Source: Alligator mississippiensis (Eukaryota > Chordata > Crocodylia > Alligatoridae). From it: a stretch of DNA of 64,000 bases. The stretch spans positions 41,895,892 through 41,959,891 of the forward strand of contig NC_081835.1 of assembly GCF_030867095.1 (NCBI RefSeq), written 5' to 3'. Below the pieces are notes generated by a model. That model was not told the DNA's origin. It ran no database searches and worked only from the letters and a program-made list of their open reading frames with translations. The first letter of the stretch is position 1. Every line of letters starts with the position of its first letter. A program made the position numbers and the translations under genes. Below are positions 47,941-57,488 of the stretch, one piece after another.

Positions 47941-48689
47941 TGTAAGGGTTTGTGGCATGTCTGGCATATGTGGAAAGAGGTAATAAAAGAGTGAATGATG
48001 TATGTATGTGACAACATGGAGGAAGACAGTCCTCTTGCAGCAGGTGAAAATAGCCTTTTGTGGTTTAACGGTTAAAGGCTGCAGCGATGTCGACTCAGCA
48101 GCTAAGGATTACCAAATACTGGATCATGCTTCACCCTGATGGCAGAAGATTGCAAGCAGTGCCACCCACCCCTGAAGACTGCAGATTACAAAACCAGAAT
48201 ATCATGTTTTACCAACGCCAGCCTGCCAACAGGACAAGGAGGATAACCTTCATGTCTGACTCAACAGAATCCATAGGCTTGTATGGACAGCTATCATTAT
48301 AAAGAACGAACACAAAGACAAGGCTTTGGGTCTTTTCCACCTGCGAGAAGGAGTTTTGGGCATGTCCAACAAGACCTGACACCATCACTCTGGTCAGTCT
48401 GGCCAGTCACCAGGCTGACCTGAGCAACTTTAGAACTTGGTAACACCTTAACCTTTGCAGGACTGTCTAGCTATCTGTGTGTGTGTGTGCTTGTCTCTTT
48501 TGAATGAATGAATGAATGAATGAATGAGTATGCATGGGAATGAGTGAAGCAAATAAACTTACTGTTCTTTATTCTTTTCATGTTGCATGTTTTATGTTTT
48601 ATGTTCCAATAAATGTGGCATTGTGCCTTATCCCCTGATAAGATTCTGGCTTGTTTTTAATTCACACTGTACATCCTGTGTGCATAACA
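47941..48689 (+). mobile_element. Solo LTR, ERV1-like (fossil)
   Basis: A 749-bp block, TGTAAGGGTT ... GCATAACA, flanked by a 4-bp duplication CCTG (47937-47940, 48690-48693). It holds a TATAAAGAACG box near 48299, AATAAA signals near 48552 and 48609, and ends with a CCTGATAAGATTCTGGCTTG stretch of the kind found after the poly(A) site in gammaretrovirus-like LTRs. A 4-bp TSD suits class I ERVs. No internal region. Confidence 0.6.
48501..48526 (+). repeat. (TGAA)n microsatellite
   Basis: About six copies of TGAA within the LTR, just after a short GT run (48476-48489). Confidence 0.9.
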
Positions 48690-48954
48690 CCTGCCACCAT
48701 GTGCAAGTCCCAGGACTCTGCCCGAAATAGTGGGGAGCCCTGCCCTCTGCTTCTGTGGTGGCAGGGAGCAGGAAAGACACCTGGCTGCACTGCGTAGGTC
48801 TTCCCCCAAGTGGCGTGTGAGTGCTGGGAGATGCGTGTGTGCCATGGGGAGCCCCATGTGATGGAGGCAGCCCAGCCTGGCCCCACTCCTTGCTGCCATG
48901 TGCATCTCTAGCTGGAGCCATGCAAAGCCCCACGCTGCCCCTAGGTTCCCTCAC

Positions 48955-49125
48955 ACCCCCAAATCCCACACACCGACACCCGGCCCCTACAACCTCCCCC
49001 AACATATACACACACTCCACAGCATACCCTACACCGCCTCCCACACACAACCACACCCTCTCACAAACCACACACACACCCCACAACCACACCCCACACA
49101 CTCTCTCACACACAATATACAAGAG
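48955..49125 (+). repeat. CA-rich simple sequence
   Basis: An imperfect CACA/CCAC tract with interruptions, G almost absent on the plus strand. Confidence 0.85.
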
Positions 49126-49482
49126 AAAGAGTTTATTTTTGAGCTATTATGCAATCACCTCTATATACACTACACAAACATTACAAATCATGTAATAAAA
49201 TTAAAATATGTTATAGTAGGCATTTGACTTTTAGTATATTATTTGGGGGGGTTTTGGGTTCCAAGATAGCAACCCCCCCCTCCCCCCGCCCCAGGAGCAT
49301 TTCAGGGGCAAAGGGAACGCCTTCCAGTGGCAAAGTCAGGGATTAGGGGCAGGACTTCCAGTTCTAAGATGGTGAGCAAGGGGGCGGGGCACCTGTTAAG
49401 GGGTGGGGCTATCCTTGTGGCCCTCCACAGCTCACCAAAACTCATTAAGCGGCCCTCCAGTTGAAATAATTGCCCACCACTG

Positions 49483-50756
49483 CTCTATGATCTTCCTCCA
49501 GCAGCAGACACTGCATTTCCCAGAATGTTGTACACATACATACACATTTACGCACAGTGTGTGTACAAACACATGGCTGCAGGGGAGGGAAGGGATAGGG
49601 GACAGAGCATAAAGTGCCCCCCTCCCTCCCTCCCGCTTTAGGTATTGCCCACCCTTCCTTACTCACTGCATTTCTTTGCCAAACTACATCTAGCTCCAGA
49701 ACCTCTGGCATTGAGGAACTCTTAGGGAATATCTAAACCCAAATAATTCAGCTGTTTCCCTGAATGATGCTGAGGAAAATACACTGGTTTCCTCAAATTA
49801 AAAAAAAAAAATGTTGGATTTTTTTTTTAAGCCAGCTGTAGTATCTCTGTGCTTTGAAGCAAGGCTTGAGATTTGGCAGTTGGTCTGCAGGACAGGAACA
49901 TTGCTATCTAAACTTTGACCATATATAGTCAAGTTTTAGGACTTTGGCTAGTCAATTTGCACGTGACTTCCGTTTTAGCCACTGAAGTCTTTGCACATCC
50001 TGTCCTGACTGCCTATGCTCCACTCCCTCCCAGTTACTAGAACTGAGGAGGTTCCACTTCCACTGATCATCATCCAGCCTGAGAACAAAATGTTAAAAAG
50101 ATGAACTTTGTAATGGTTGCTCTCAGCCAGGTCAGATCTGGGCATCAGACATGTGGGCAGGAAGCCTGTTCCTCCTATATTCTCAGTGGTAGTCCCTTCA
50201 CAACATATGCAAAGGATGCCAAAACCGGGGTGGGGAGAGGCAGAGGATTGCAAGAGTTTAGTGCAAGTGCAGTTGGAAATTTAAGAAGATTGGGGCTTGC
50301 TGGGCAAAGGTCAAAATATACTGGCTGAAGGGATTAGTCAGGAAAAGTAGAATGGAAGGAACAAATATATCTGACAATGAGCTAGAGTGGGTGTGGGATA
50401 ATTGGGACTAATCAGGTAGAAGGGGCAAGGAGCTGGGGGAGATGAGAGGAGACAGATCAGATGAGGAGTTATGGAAATGGGAAGGGACTTGTCGATGGGA
50501 GCACACCTGGGTGTTGAAGAGTGGAGCCTTCTAGTCTCAATCTCTTGCTTCTCCAGGGAGACTAAGATAAGAAGCACAAAGAATAGAAATCGAGACTGAG
50601 GAAGCAAAAAAGAACAGGACTGGGATGAGAGAGAGAACACCAGGACACACAAGTTGGAGGGAATAACCTGTGTCTACTAAAATACACTCCCTTCCTGCCA
50701 GGATTCCTGGATCTTACCTTTCCTCTGCAGAGTAAGTGTTTGCAAAATTCACTCAT
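49483..50756. other. Intergenic; no gene seen
   Basis: Mostly unassigned. 50340-50680 is purine-rich on the plus strand. I recognised no element or coding signal. Confidence 0.45.
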
Positions 50757-50832
50757 GGGGCATGTCCACACATTCAGGCACGTCAAATAGGAGCAGCACA
50801 AATTTGAGCTGGGGATTTTTCCTTTACCACAC

Positions 50833-52905
50833 GTGCCCGGACATGCACTTTGGTGTGGGGCAAGTTGTACTACTTGGGGCAAAATAACCCTGCCCAGCTC
50901 CCCCTGGGGGGAGCTAGAGGCTGGGGCCAGCACCTGTCCCCCTGCCCCCAAGCCTAGACCAGCCAGCCCACTCACTCAGCCTGTCCCTGGCCCTAGCTCT
51001 GGCCCCACCAACACAACCCCCCAGCGGGGGAACTGCAACTATGCACAGGCAGCTGCGGGCAACCCACAGGCATGAGGCCTGGACCCTCAACCACTGGCCC
51101 TTCCAGCTTGGGCTGCAGGGCCCCCTTTCCAGTACTCACCCACAGGCATGGGGTGAAGTGCCAACTACCCAAGTGGGAGAACTTGCACTTTGAGACCTGG
51201 GTGCAGGCCCTGGCTTGGGTGGTGGGGCCCCCAAGATCATGGCATCCTCCCCCTTTTATGGCAAGGTTTTTTTTTCCTTGCCTTGGAGGCCGCCACACAA
51301 AAAGCTGTGGAGAGGAGGCTCATGGTAGAGGGCGAGTACATCCCCCTTGAGCCCCTAGAAGAGCTGGGGACCTGGGTGGTCCTCAGCTCTGTTCCACCCT
51401 ATATCCCTAATTGGGCCCTGCTCCCCCAGCTCCAAATCCTGGGGAGGGTTATCTCCCTGGTGGTGGCCCTCTTGCTGGGGTGCCGAGACCCCCAGCCCCT
51501 GCTACGTGCACTAATTCTGTCACCATGTCATAATCCAGTTGACGGCTGGACCATGGCTGGAAGCTGAGGGGTGCCTGGCGATTCCTTTTCAGGGGGCCTT
51601 GGTGAGGGTGTTCTATATGCTGGGGGACCTGAGGTGCTTCTGGTACCATGCCCCAGGGCACTTGTGTCACAAGTGCCCCAGGGGCTGGATGGGGAGTGCA
51701 TTCGCAGGTCCCACTGGTGTGAGGGGTACCTCTGCCACCAGCACCCCTCCCCCCTCAGGCCACCCTGGTACCCCAGCCACAACACTCAGCCCCCCCATGA
51801 TCTCAGGGGTCCCTGCCCCCCAACCAAGTTTGGCAGATTCCAAGTTTGGCAGAGTTGGGGAGGGGAGCAGCAGCCAAGGGGAGACAGGGAGCAGGACCCC
51901 CCCCTACCCCCAGCTGTAACTGCCCCCCCAACCCTCACCTTCTCCTAATGGAGCCTGTCCGCCTGAAGACTACCCCATGGCTGAGTGGGTGCAGGTCCTC
52001 TCTGAGCACAAAGTCAAGAGGAAGGCTTGGGCGCAGCTGGAGCCCTCTGAAGTGGAGAACCTCCCTTCCCTCCCAAGAACACCACATGGTGGGGGGGGAA
52101 AGAGCGGCCCAGGTTCCTGGTGCCTCCTCTGCTGTGCCTGACACCCCACCCCTGGGAAAGTTAAAACAGGTGATCCCAGTGGAGGAGGCTTTGGGGCTGC
52201 TGGACAGTCCCAAGCAGGAGCCCCTGAAGGAAGCCCCTCACTCTGCTGGCCAGGGCTGATGCAATGGAGGGTCTGGCAGTGGAGCCCTCCCTCTGATGAT
52301 CTGGGGGAGACAGAGGCCCTGCAGTTCACCCCAGTGAGTCCTGAGGCAGAAGATACCCTTCCCCAGGACCTTGAGGCAGGCACCGATGCCACCCCAGTGC
52401 CTGACGGGTCTCCTCCCCACCTCTCCCAGAAAAACCTTACTACCAGCCTGCCCTATGGTCCCACACCAGAGGGGGTCCGGGTGCTGTCCCCTGATCAACA
52501 GGCCAATCTTGTCAGGACCCCACACAGACCCCCCAGAGCTCTAGCTCTACCCTGCCATCTTGTGAGGGAGCCTCGCCCCCACGCTTACCAGCACCCCTAT
52601 CCCGAGGGGCTTTAGAGCTCTCCCAATCCCAACGAGAGTCCAGGGTCTTAGTGGACTGGGGGGGTTCAGACAGTGCCTGAGGAGCCCGCTGAGCTCCAGG
52701 ACCAGGAGAAGGATGCTCAAGAACTGGCAGACTCTATGGAGCCTACAGACCTCTCAGTCTCGGTGGTCCCCAGGGGGGAGCTACTTGCATTTCTTGACTA
52801 CGAGTACACCCAGCAGTCCACCAGCAAGGTGCAGCTTGCCTTGGACCACTGGGGAGATTTTGACAATGTCCTCGCCACTGTGAAGGTGCTGGCAAGGGAA
52901 GACTA
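50833..52905 (+). pseudogene. Tx1-like ORF1 remnant (zinc-knuckle protein)
   Basis: Several overlapping plus-strand frames code for a Pro/Gly-rich protein: NYAQAAAGN near 51045, a WVQAL/FMARFF region near 51190-51280, and in the 51539-51919 frame a knuckle-like C-x2-Y-x4-H-x4-C at residues 33-46 (about 51635-51676), in which the second cysteine is Tyr. An acidic tail ends near 52905 (HWGDFDNVLATV). Frame changes between these blocks make it non-functional. In Tx1/L1 elements ORF1 binds the element RNA. It ends about 75 bp before ORF2. Confidence 0.6.
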
Positions 52906-52980
52906 GGGGCCCAAGAGCTGCAATACCTGGGGCATGCAAGGCCCCTGCTGAACCATCTACTTCACTGCCCCTCACCAGCC

Positions 52981-55125
52981 ATGAGGTCATTTAAGATCGC
53001 AACCCTGAACGTCCAAGGCTGCAGGAAGGGTTTCTGGAGATGCCAGGTGCTCTCCTTCCTTCAGGAGGGGGCGGTACCCCATGGTATTCTTGCAGGAGAC
53101 CCTGATGACTCTAGCCAATGAGCCTAACTGGCGGCTGGAGTGGGGAGACAGGGTCTTTTTTAGTGACCTCTCAGCCACCACTTGCGGGGTGGCTACCCCG
53201 TTCTCCCCAGGCTTCCAGCCAGAGGTTCTCCAGGACATTGAGGTGGTGCTGGGCTGCCTACTGCACCTCCAGGTCCAAGTGAAGGGGCTGGTCCTGAACC
53301 TTCTGAACATGTATACCCCTGCAAAGACCTGGAGTTGGTGGATTTTTTTCCTCCAGGCGGCCAACTACATTGGCACCTTCAACCTTCATGAGTGCCTGAT
53401 CCTTGGTGGGGACTTCAATGTCACCCTGGACGCGTGAGACCGATCAGGCAGGGAGCAGAACCAGGCTGCCATGGGTGTCCTCGGGGAGATCCTGACAGAA
53501 TACTCCCTGGTGGACATCTGGCGTGCCTGTCATCTTAATGCCCCCCCCTGCCTTCACCTACATGAGGGTGGGGGAGGAGCAGGCATGCCACTCCTGGTTG
53601 GGCCAAATTTATATCTCACTGCCACACTTTACCCAGGCTCACTCCTTTGGTATCCAGCCAACCCCCTTCAGTGATCACCACCTTGTCTGGGCCCAGGCCG
53701 TGCTGGGGACCACGCATCTGGGGTTGGCCTACTGGCATTTTAATGCCAGTCCGCTGGAGGACATGGGCTTCAGGGAGGCCTTCCAAGAGTTCTGGCTGGC
53801 CTGGAGGGAGCAATGGGCAGCTTTCCCCTCAGTTCGGAGATGTTGGGACATGGGGAAGGTACGTGTCCAGCTTTTTTGCCATGGCTACACTTGGGGGCAC
53901 AGCCGGCAGAGGGAGGTAGTCCAGGAGCAGCTCAAACAGGAAGTGCTGGAGCTGGAGAGGCACCTGGCCACTGACCCAGCCAACCTGTCCCTCTGTGGAG
54001 AGTGTCAAGAGAGTCAGGAAGAGCTCTGCACTCTGGATGACCACCACGCACATGGTGTTTGTCTATTTGCATGTCCAGCTTTTCTGGGAGATGGATCATG
54101 GCTCCTGCTTCTTCTATGCCCTGGAGAGGAGGCAGGGGGCCAAGAAGTACATCACCTACCTTCTGGTAGGCAATGGCACCCCTCTCACAGATCCAGATGA
54201 GATGTGCCAGTGCACGTGAGCTGTCTACAAAGAGCTCTTCTCCCTGGATGTGACCAATGCCAAAGCCTGCTGGACCCCGTGGCAGGGACTCCCGCAGGTC
54301 AGCATGCATGACCGGGACTGGCTGAAGGCTCCTCTCACCCTGTCCAAGTTTTCAGCTGCCCTCCACCTGATGCCTGGCAACAAGGCACTAGGCATTGATG
54401 GGCTAACCATGGAGCTCTACCGGGCCTGCTGGGACATCCTCGGCCCAGACTTTGCTGAGGTCTGGGCCAAATCTGAGGGAAGTGGGGAGTTCCCCCTGTT
54501 GTGCCAAAGGGCCATACTGACCCTCCTGCTGAAGAAGGGGGGCCCCTGCAACCTGAGGAACTGGCATCCCATGTCCCTCCTCTGCACTGACTGCAAGGTG
54601 GCAGCGAAGGTCATCTCACTGCACTTGCAGTCCATGCTGGTGGACACGATCCATCCCAACCAGACATACACAGTGCCCAGATGTTCCATTTTTGACAACC
54701 TGTACTTGGTTCAGGACCTCCCAGAGGTGGTGTGTAGGGAGGGCCTGTCTTTCACCCTCCTGTCCCTGGACAAAGAGAAGGCATTTGATAGGGTGGATCA
54801 CAGGTACCTCACAGGCATGCTACAGGCCTTCGACTTTGGGCCCCACTTTGTGCGGGCTCTCCAGGTGCTGTACACCTCTGCAGAGTGTTTGGTGAAGCTC
54901 AACTGTACCCTGATGGAACCCATCCCGTTCAAGTGAGGGATGCATCAAGGCTGCCTGCTGTCAGGCCACCTGTATGCCTTGGTCCTGGAGCCCTTTCTTG
55001 TCCGCCTGTGGAGGCAGGTGGTGGGGTTGATGCTCCAGGAGCTGGCGGTGCAGCTGATCCTGTCAGCGTACACTGCCACTGTACTCCTTGCAGTCCAGGA
55101 CCCGGAGGACCTGGTGCAGGTGGAG
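52981..55125 (+). pseudogene. Tx1-like ORF2 (endonuclease-RT) remnant
   Basis: Starts at ATG 52981 with RSFKIATLNVQGCRKG, the usual first block of an APE endonuclease. Further blocks: VVFLQETLMTL, LILGGDFNVTLDA (a TGA follows at once), FSDHHLVWAQ, then a 200-codon linker. In the RT, GIDGLTMELYRACWDILGP, LRNWHPMSLLCTDCK, IFDNLYLVQD and LSLDKEKAFDRVDHRYL are strongly Tx1-like. The YADD position reads SAYTATVLL, so both catalytic aspartates are replaced. Several stops and frame changes are present. The RT then ends at PEDLVQVEA, where Gypsy-like sequence takes over. Confidence 0.8.
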
Positions 55126-56593
55126 GCCTCGGACACTGGATTTGAAGCTGTACTCCTTTAGGAGCACAAAGGGACATGACACCCCATGGCATACTTAAGC
55201 CAGAAGTTGGTTTCCCATGAGTGGAACCTGTTGCCTATACAGGAGTGTTAGGCAATCATCTGGGTGCTGAACAAGCGGAGGCCCTATTTGAGGTGACAGC
55301 AGTTCACAGTCCTATCAGACCATGCCCCACTTCAATGGCTACAGACAATGCAGAACACCAACACCAAGCTACAAAGATGGGCATGGCAGCTTCAGGAGTG
55401 CAACATGACAATGGAACACGTCAAGGGAAGCCAGAATGTGGTAGCAGACTTGCTGTCCAGACACGACTCAGGTTAATAGGCTGGAAAATGCAGAAACACC
55501 CCAAAGCGCTCTGACACTTGGACACCCCAACCTTTTCTGTTGTTATAGTTAGCCTTACGTGTTGCTATTTGTTTTTTTCTTTTTAGGTAATGAAGGTAAC
55601 CTCCCTGAACAAGAAATGCCAGTGCCTACAGCTCTGTAAAGCAATGGGCACTGGCTTTTAAAAGCAAAGGGGTGTGGGGGTGGGGGAGGTGAAGAAATGG
55701 CTTCTGTCTGTCCCTGTTTTGCTGTGTGTCTTGTTTGGGCTGTATGCTTTGCTTCCTTCCCCCCCCCCCCCGCCCTTACTGTGTCCAGATCCTTTGTGTT
55801 AAGGCTCCCACCAAGAAACCTGTGAGATCAGTTTTGTGACACTGGTCACTCCACCACGGGTTGCTGATGAGTTTTAAAAGGACTGGGCTACATAAGCAGT
55901 GTTCAGATGATGCTTGATTCTGGTTGGAACCAGGTGATGAGGTCAGAAAAGTTATTTAGGGGTCAGTTCACCTGGTCTGCAGGGACTTCCTCCAGCAGGC
56001 ATTCTGGAAACACACACCGAAGCATGGGCCTCCAGAATTCTCTGGATGTATATTTAAGTACTTACCTGAAACTTAGCCAGTAAATTAGGGTTATGCATCT
56101 TTAGCCACATGTTAAAAGGCCAACAAGTCCATTCTGTTTTGCTCAAGGCATTTTCTTTAATACTCCTCTGTCTTCTACCCCTCTCCCATTTTTCCCTTCC
56201 CTGGTTAATAAAAGCTATGTTACAACACGTCTAGCTGTAAATGCTTTAGGCGGGATGGGGGAAAACAACAGGCCTTTTTGCTCCTAGCAGACCGTGGCTG
56301 ATTATCCGATTCATCCCTACCTGAAAACTTCCTGGGTGGCTCCAGGCTATAAGGAGCACCCAGAAATACTACCAGAGGGCAAAGCACCCCCAAGGTCTGC
56401 AGGGGGTATGTACCTGCACAGAGGCCTAACAGAGACCACAGCCCGGGTGGTGTCGGCGATTACCCCAGGCTTGTGGGTGTGCTCCAGGAAGGGGGTCAGC
56501 TGGAGGTAGGCGCCCCAAAAGAAACACATGAAGTGGGGTTTTGGTCAGGCACAGTGAGGTGGGTGGCTCATAGTAGCGCCCCTACTAATCACA
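55126..56593 (+). mobile_element. Gypsy-type retrotransposon fragment: RNase H, PPT, LTR (fossil)
   Basis: From about 55126 the sequence resembles a Ty3/Gypsy RNase H region (ASDTG start, DHAPLQWLQ-type and ADLLSR-type blocks by about 55475). A purine tract (GGTGTGGGGGTGGGGGAGG) at about 55668-55689 and an LTR-like segment follow, with AATAAA near 56208 and ends that could be TGTGA (55835) or TG at 55690 and TCACA (56593). The element is broken and lacks its 5' part. No integrase remains between RNase H and the purine tract. LTR borders are tentative. Confidence 0.6.
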
Positions 56594-56706
56594 CCGCAGG
56601 GTATTCCATCATCCCTTTTGATGCTTACCTCAAAAGTGGATGGTCTTTTGAAAATGCAAGACCTGGACTTGGTGCAGAAAGTCCTGGGTAACAATCTCTA
56701 GTCCAT
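56594..56706. other. Spacer between Gypsy fragment and MITE
   Basis: Short unassigned stretch. It may be the end of the LTR region. Confidence 0.3.
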
Positions 56707-56961
56707 GGGCACATCTACACAAGACACTACTGTGCAGTGGTAACTGCACATTTATTCAGTACTTGATTATACAAGTACTAAATAGATGCACAGTAACCAG
56801 AGTTCCTGTTCAGTAGTGCCAGTGAACACCTTTTAGTGACGCTACTGTGTAGTAGTCTAATAATACTGCACAGAAGCATATTAGCACTGTTGGTACTGTG
56901 ACATGCTACTATGCAGTATTATTTGGCTGCTGTGCAGTTAGTGTCTTGTGTAGATGTGCCC
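56707..56961. mobile_element. 255-bp MITE with 3-bp TSD
   Basis: TIR GGGCACATCTACACAAGACA and its near-perfect complement at the right end, flanked by CAT (56704-56706, 56962-56964). A 3-bp duplication suggests PIF/Harbinger, although CAT is not the usual TWA. The interior repeats ACTRTGCAGT-type words in both orientations and has an AGTACTTG / CAAGTACT hairpin. Confidence 0.7.
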
Positions 56962-57248
56962 CATGTTATGCAGGAAGATACTACACCAGCTGCCACAAAC
57001 CATCCTTGTTAGCTTTGCTTGAAGAACAGATCTTAAGGCTAATCAAGTGACTGTACCTGCCAAATGCATGTGGCTAATGCAGGTGAGGAGGCTCAATGAT
57101 CTGGAAACCAGTAGCAACATGAATCCTGAGATGGGAATAAGGAACCAGCAGCCAAGGCTATTTCCTGCTTTTCTCACTCCTCAGTGATCAACACCTATTC
57201 CAGCCTCACTCTTCCAGCTTTGCCCTCTCAGAGGACCAAAGCTATCAC
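56962..57248. other. Intergenic; nothing recognised
   Basis: Spacer between two MITEs, no recognised feature. Confidence 0.4.
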
Positions 57249-57488
57249 CAGGGATCCTAGTTTTTCCACAGGAAAAAAAAAAAGTGGAAAATCTCTATGT
57301 AAAACCCATAGAAATCTATGTTTTCTGTGACCTACCAAAAATGCAAGTGTCCCACAGCAAGTGGTGCCATTTCTGCATGGAGGGGAAGCAGGGCAGGGGG
57401 GGAAGCAGAAATGGTGCTGCTCACTGCGCTTTTGGTATGTCACAGGAAAACGTGGGTTCTTCAGCAAACAGAACTCTTAAGATCCCTG
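57249..57488. mobile_element. Small fold-back hAT-type MITE, family A-like
   Basis: A 240-bp element, CAGGGATCCTAG ... CTTAAGATCCCTG. Long inverted arms inside: TTTTCTGTGACCTACCAAAA (57318-57337 region) and CCATTTCTGC pair with GCAGAAATGG and TTTTGGTATGTCACAGGAAAA (57430-57450 region). Flanking 8-mers match poorly (GCTATCAC / TACTCACC). Ends and AT-rich words relate it to family A (37172). Confidence 0.65.

Larger units (their letters stand above)
46600..49482. mobile_element. Long hAT-type element with nested LTR
   Basis: A 2883-bp element flanked by a perfect 8-bp TSD CTCTATGA (46592-46599 and 49483-49490). The ends (AGTCAAAATATGGCCCGCGG at left; AAATAATTGCCCACCACTG at right) are of the hAT kind also seen at 9431. 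Inner arms are inverted: GGCAGCAAGGAGTG near 47529 matches the complement of CACTCCTTGCTGCCATGTG near 48890. A solo LTR at 47941-48689 accounts for 749 bp. The remainder contains GC-rich tandem units. No transposase. Confidence 0.8.
50757..55125 (+). mobile_element. Tx1-type LINE (L1 lineage), 3'-truncated
   Basis: About 4.4 kb with a Pro-rich ORF1 containing a zinc-knuckle-like motif, then ORF2 with an N-terminal APE endonuclease and an RT whose blocks match the Tx1 group of L1-lineage elements. The left boundary is approximate. 50757-50850 carries a short inverted pair (GCATGTCCACAC near 50760; its complement in CGGACATGC near 50850), which may belong to a separate small element. The right end joins a Gypsy fragment at about 55125, inside the RT region. 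Confidence 0.75.
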
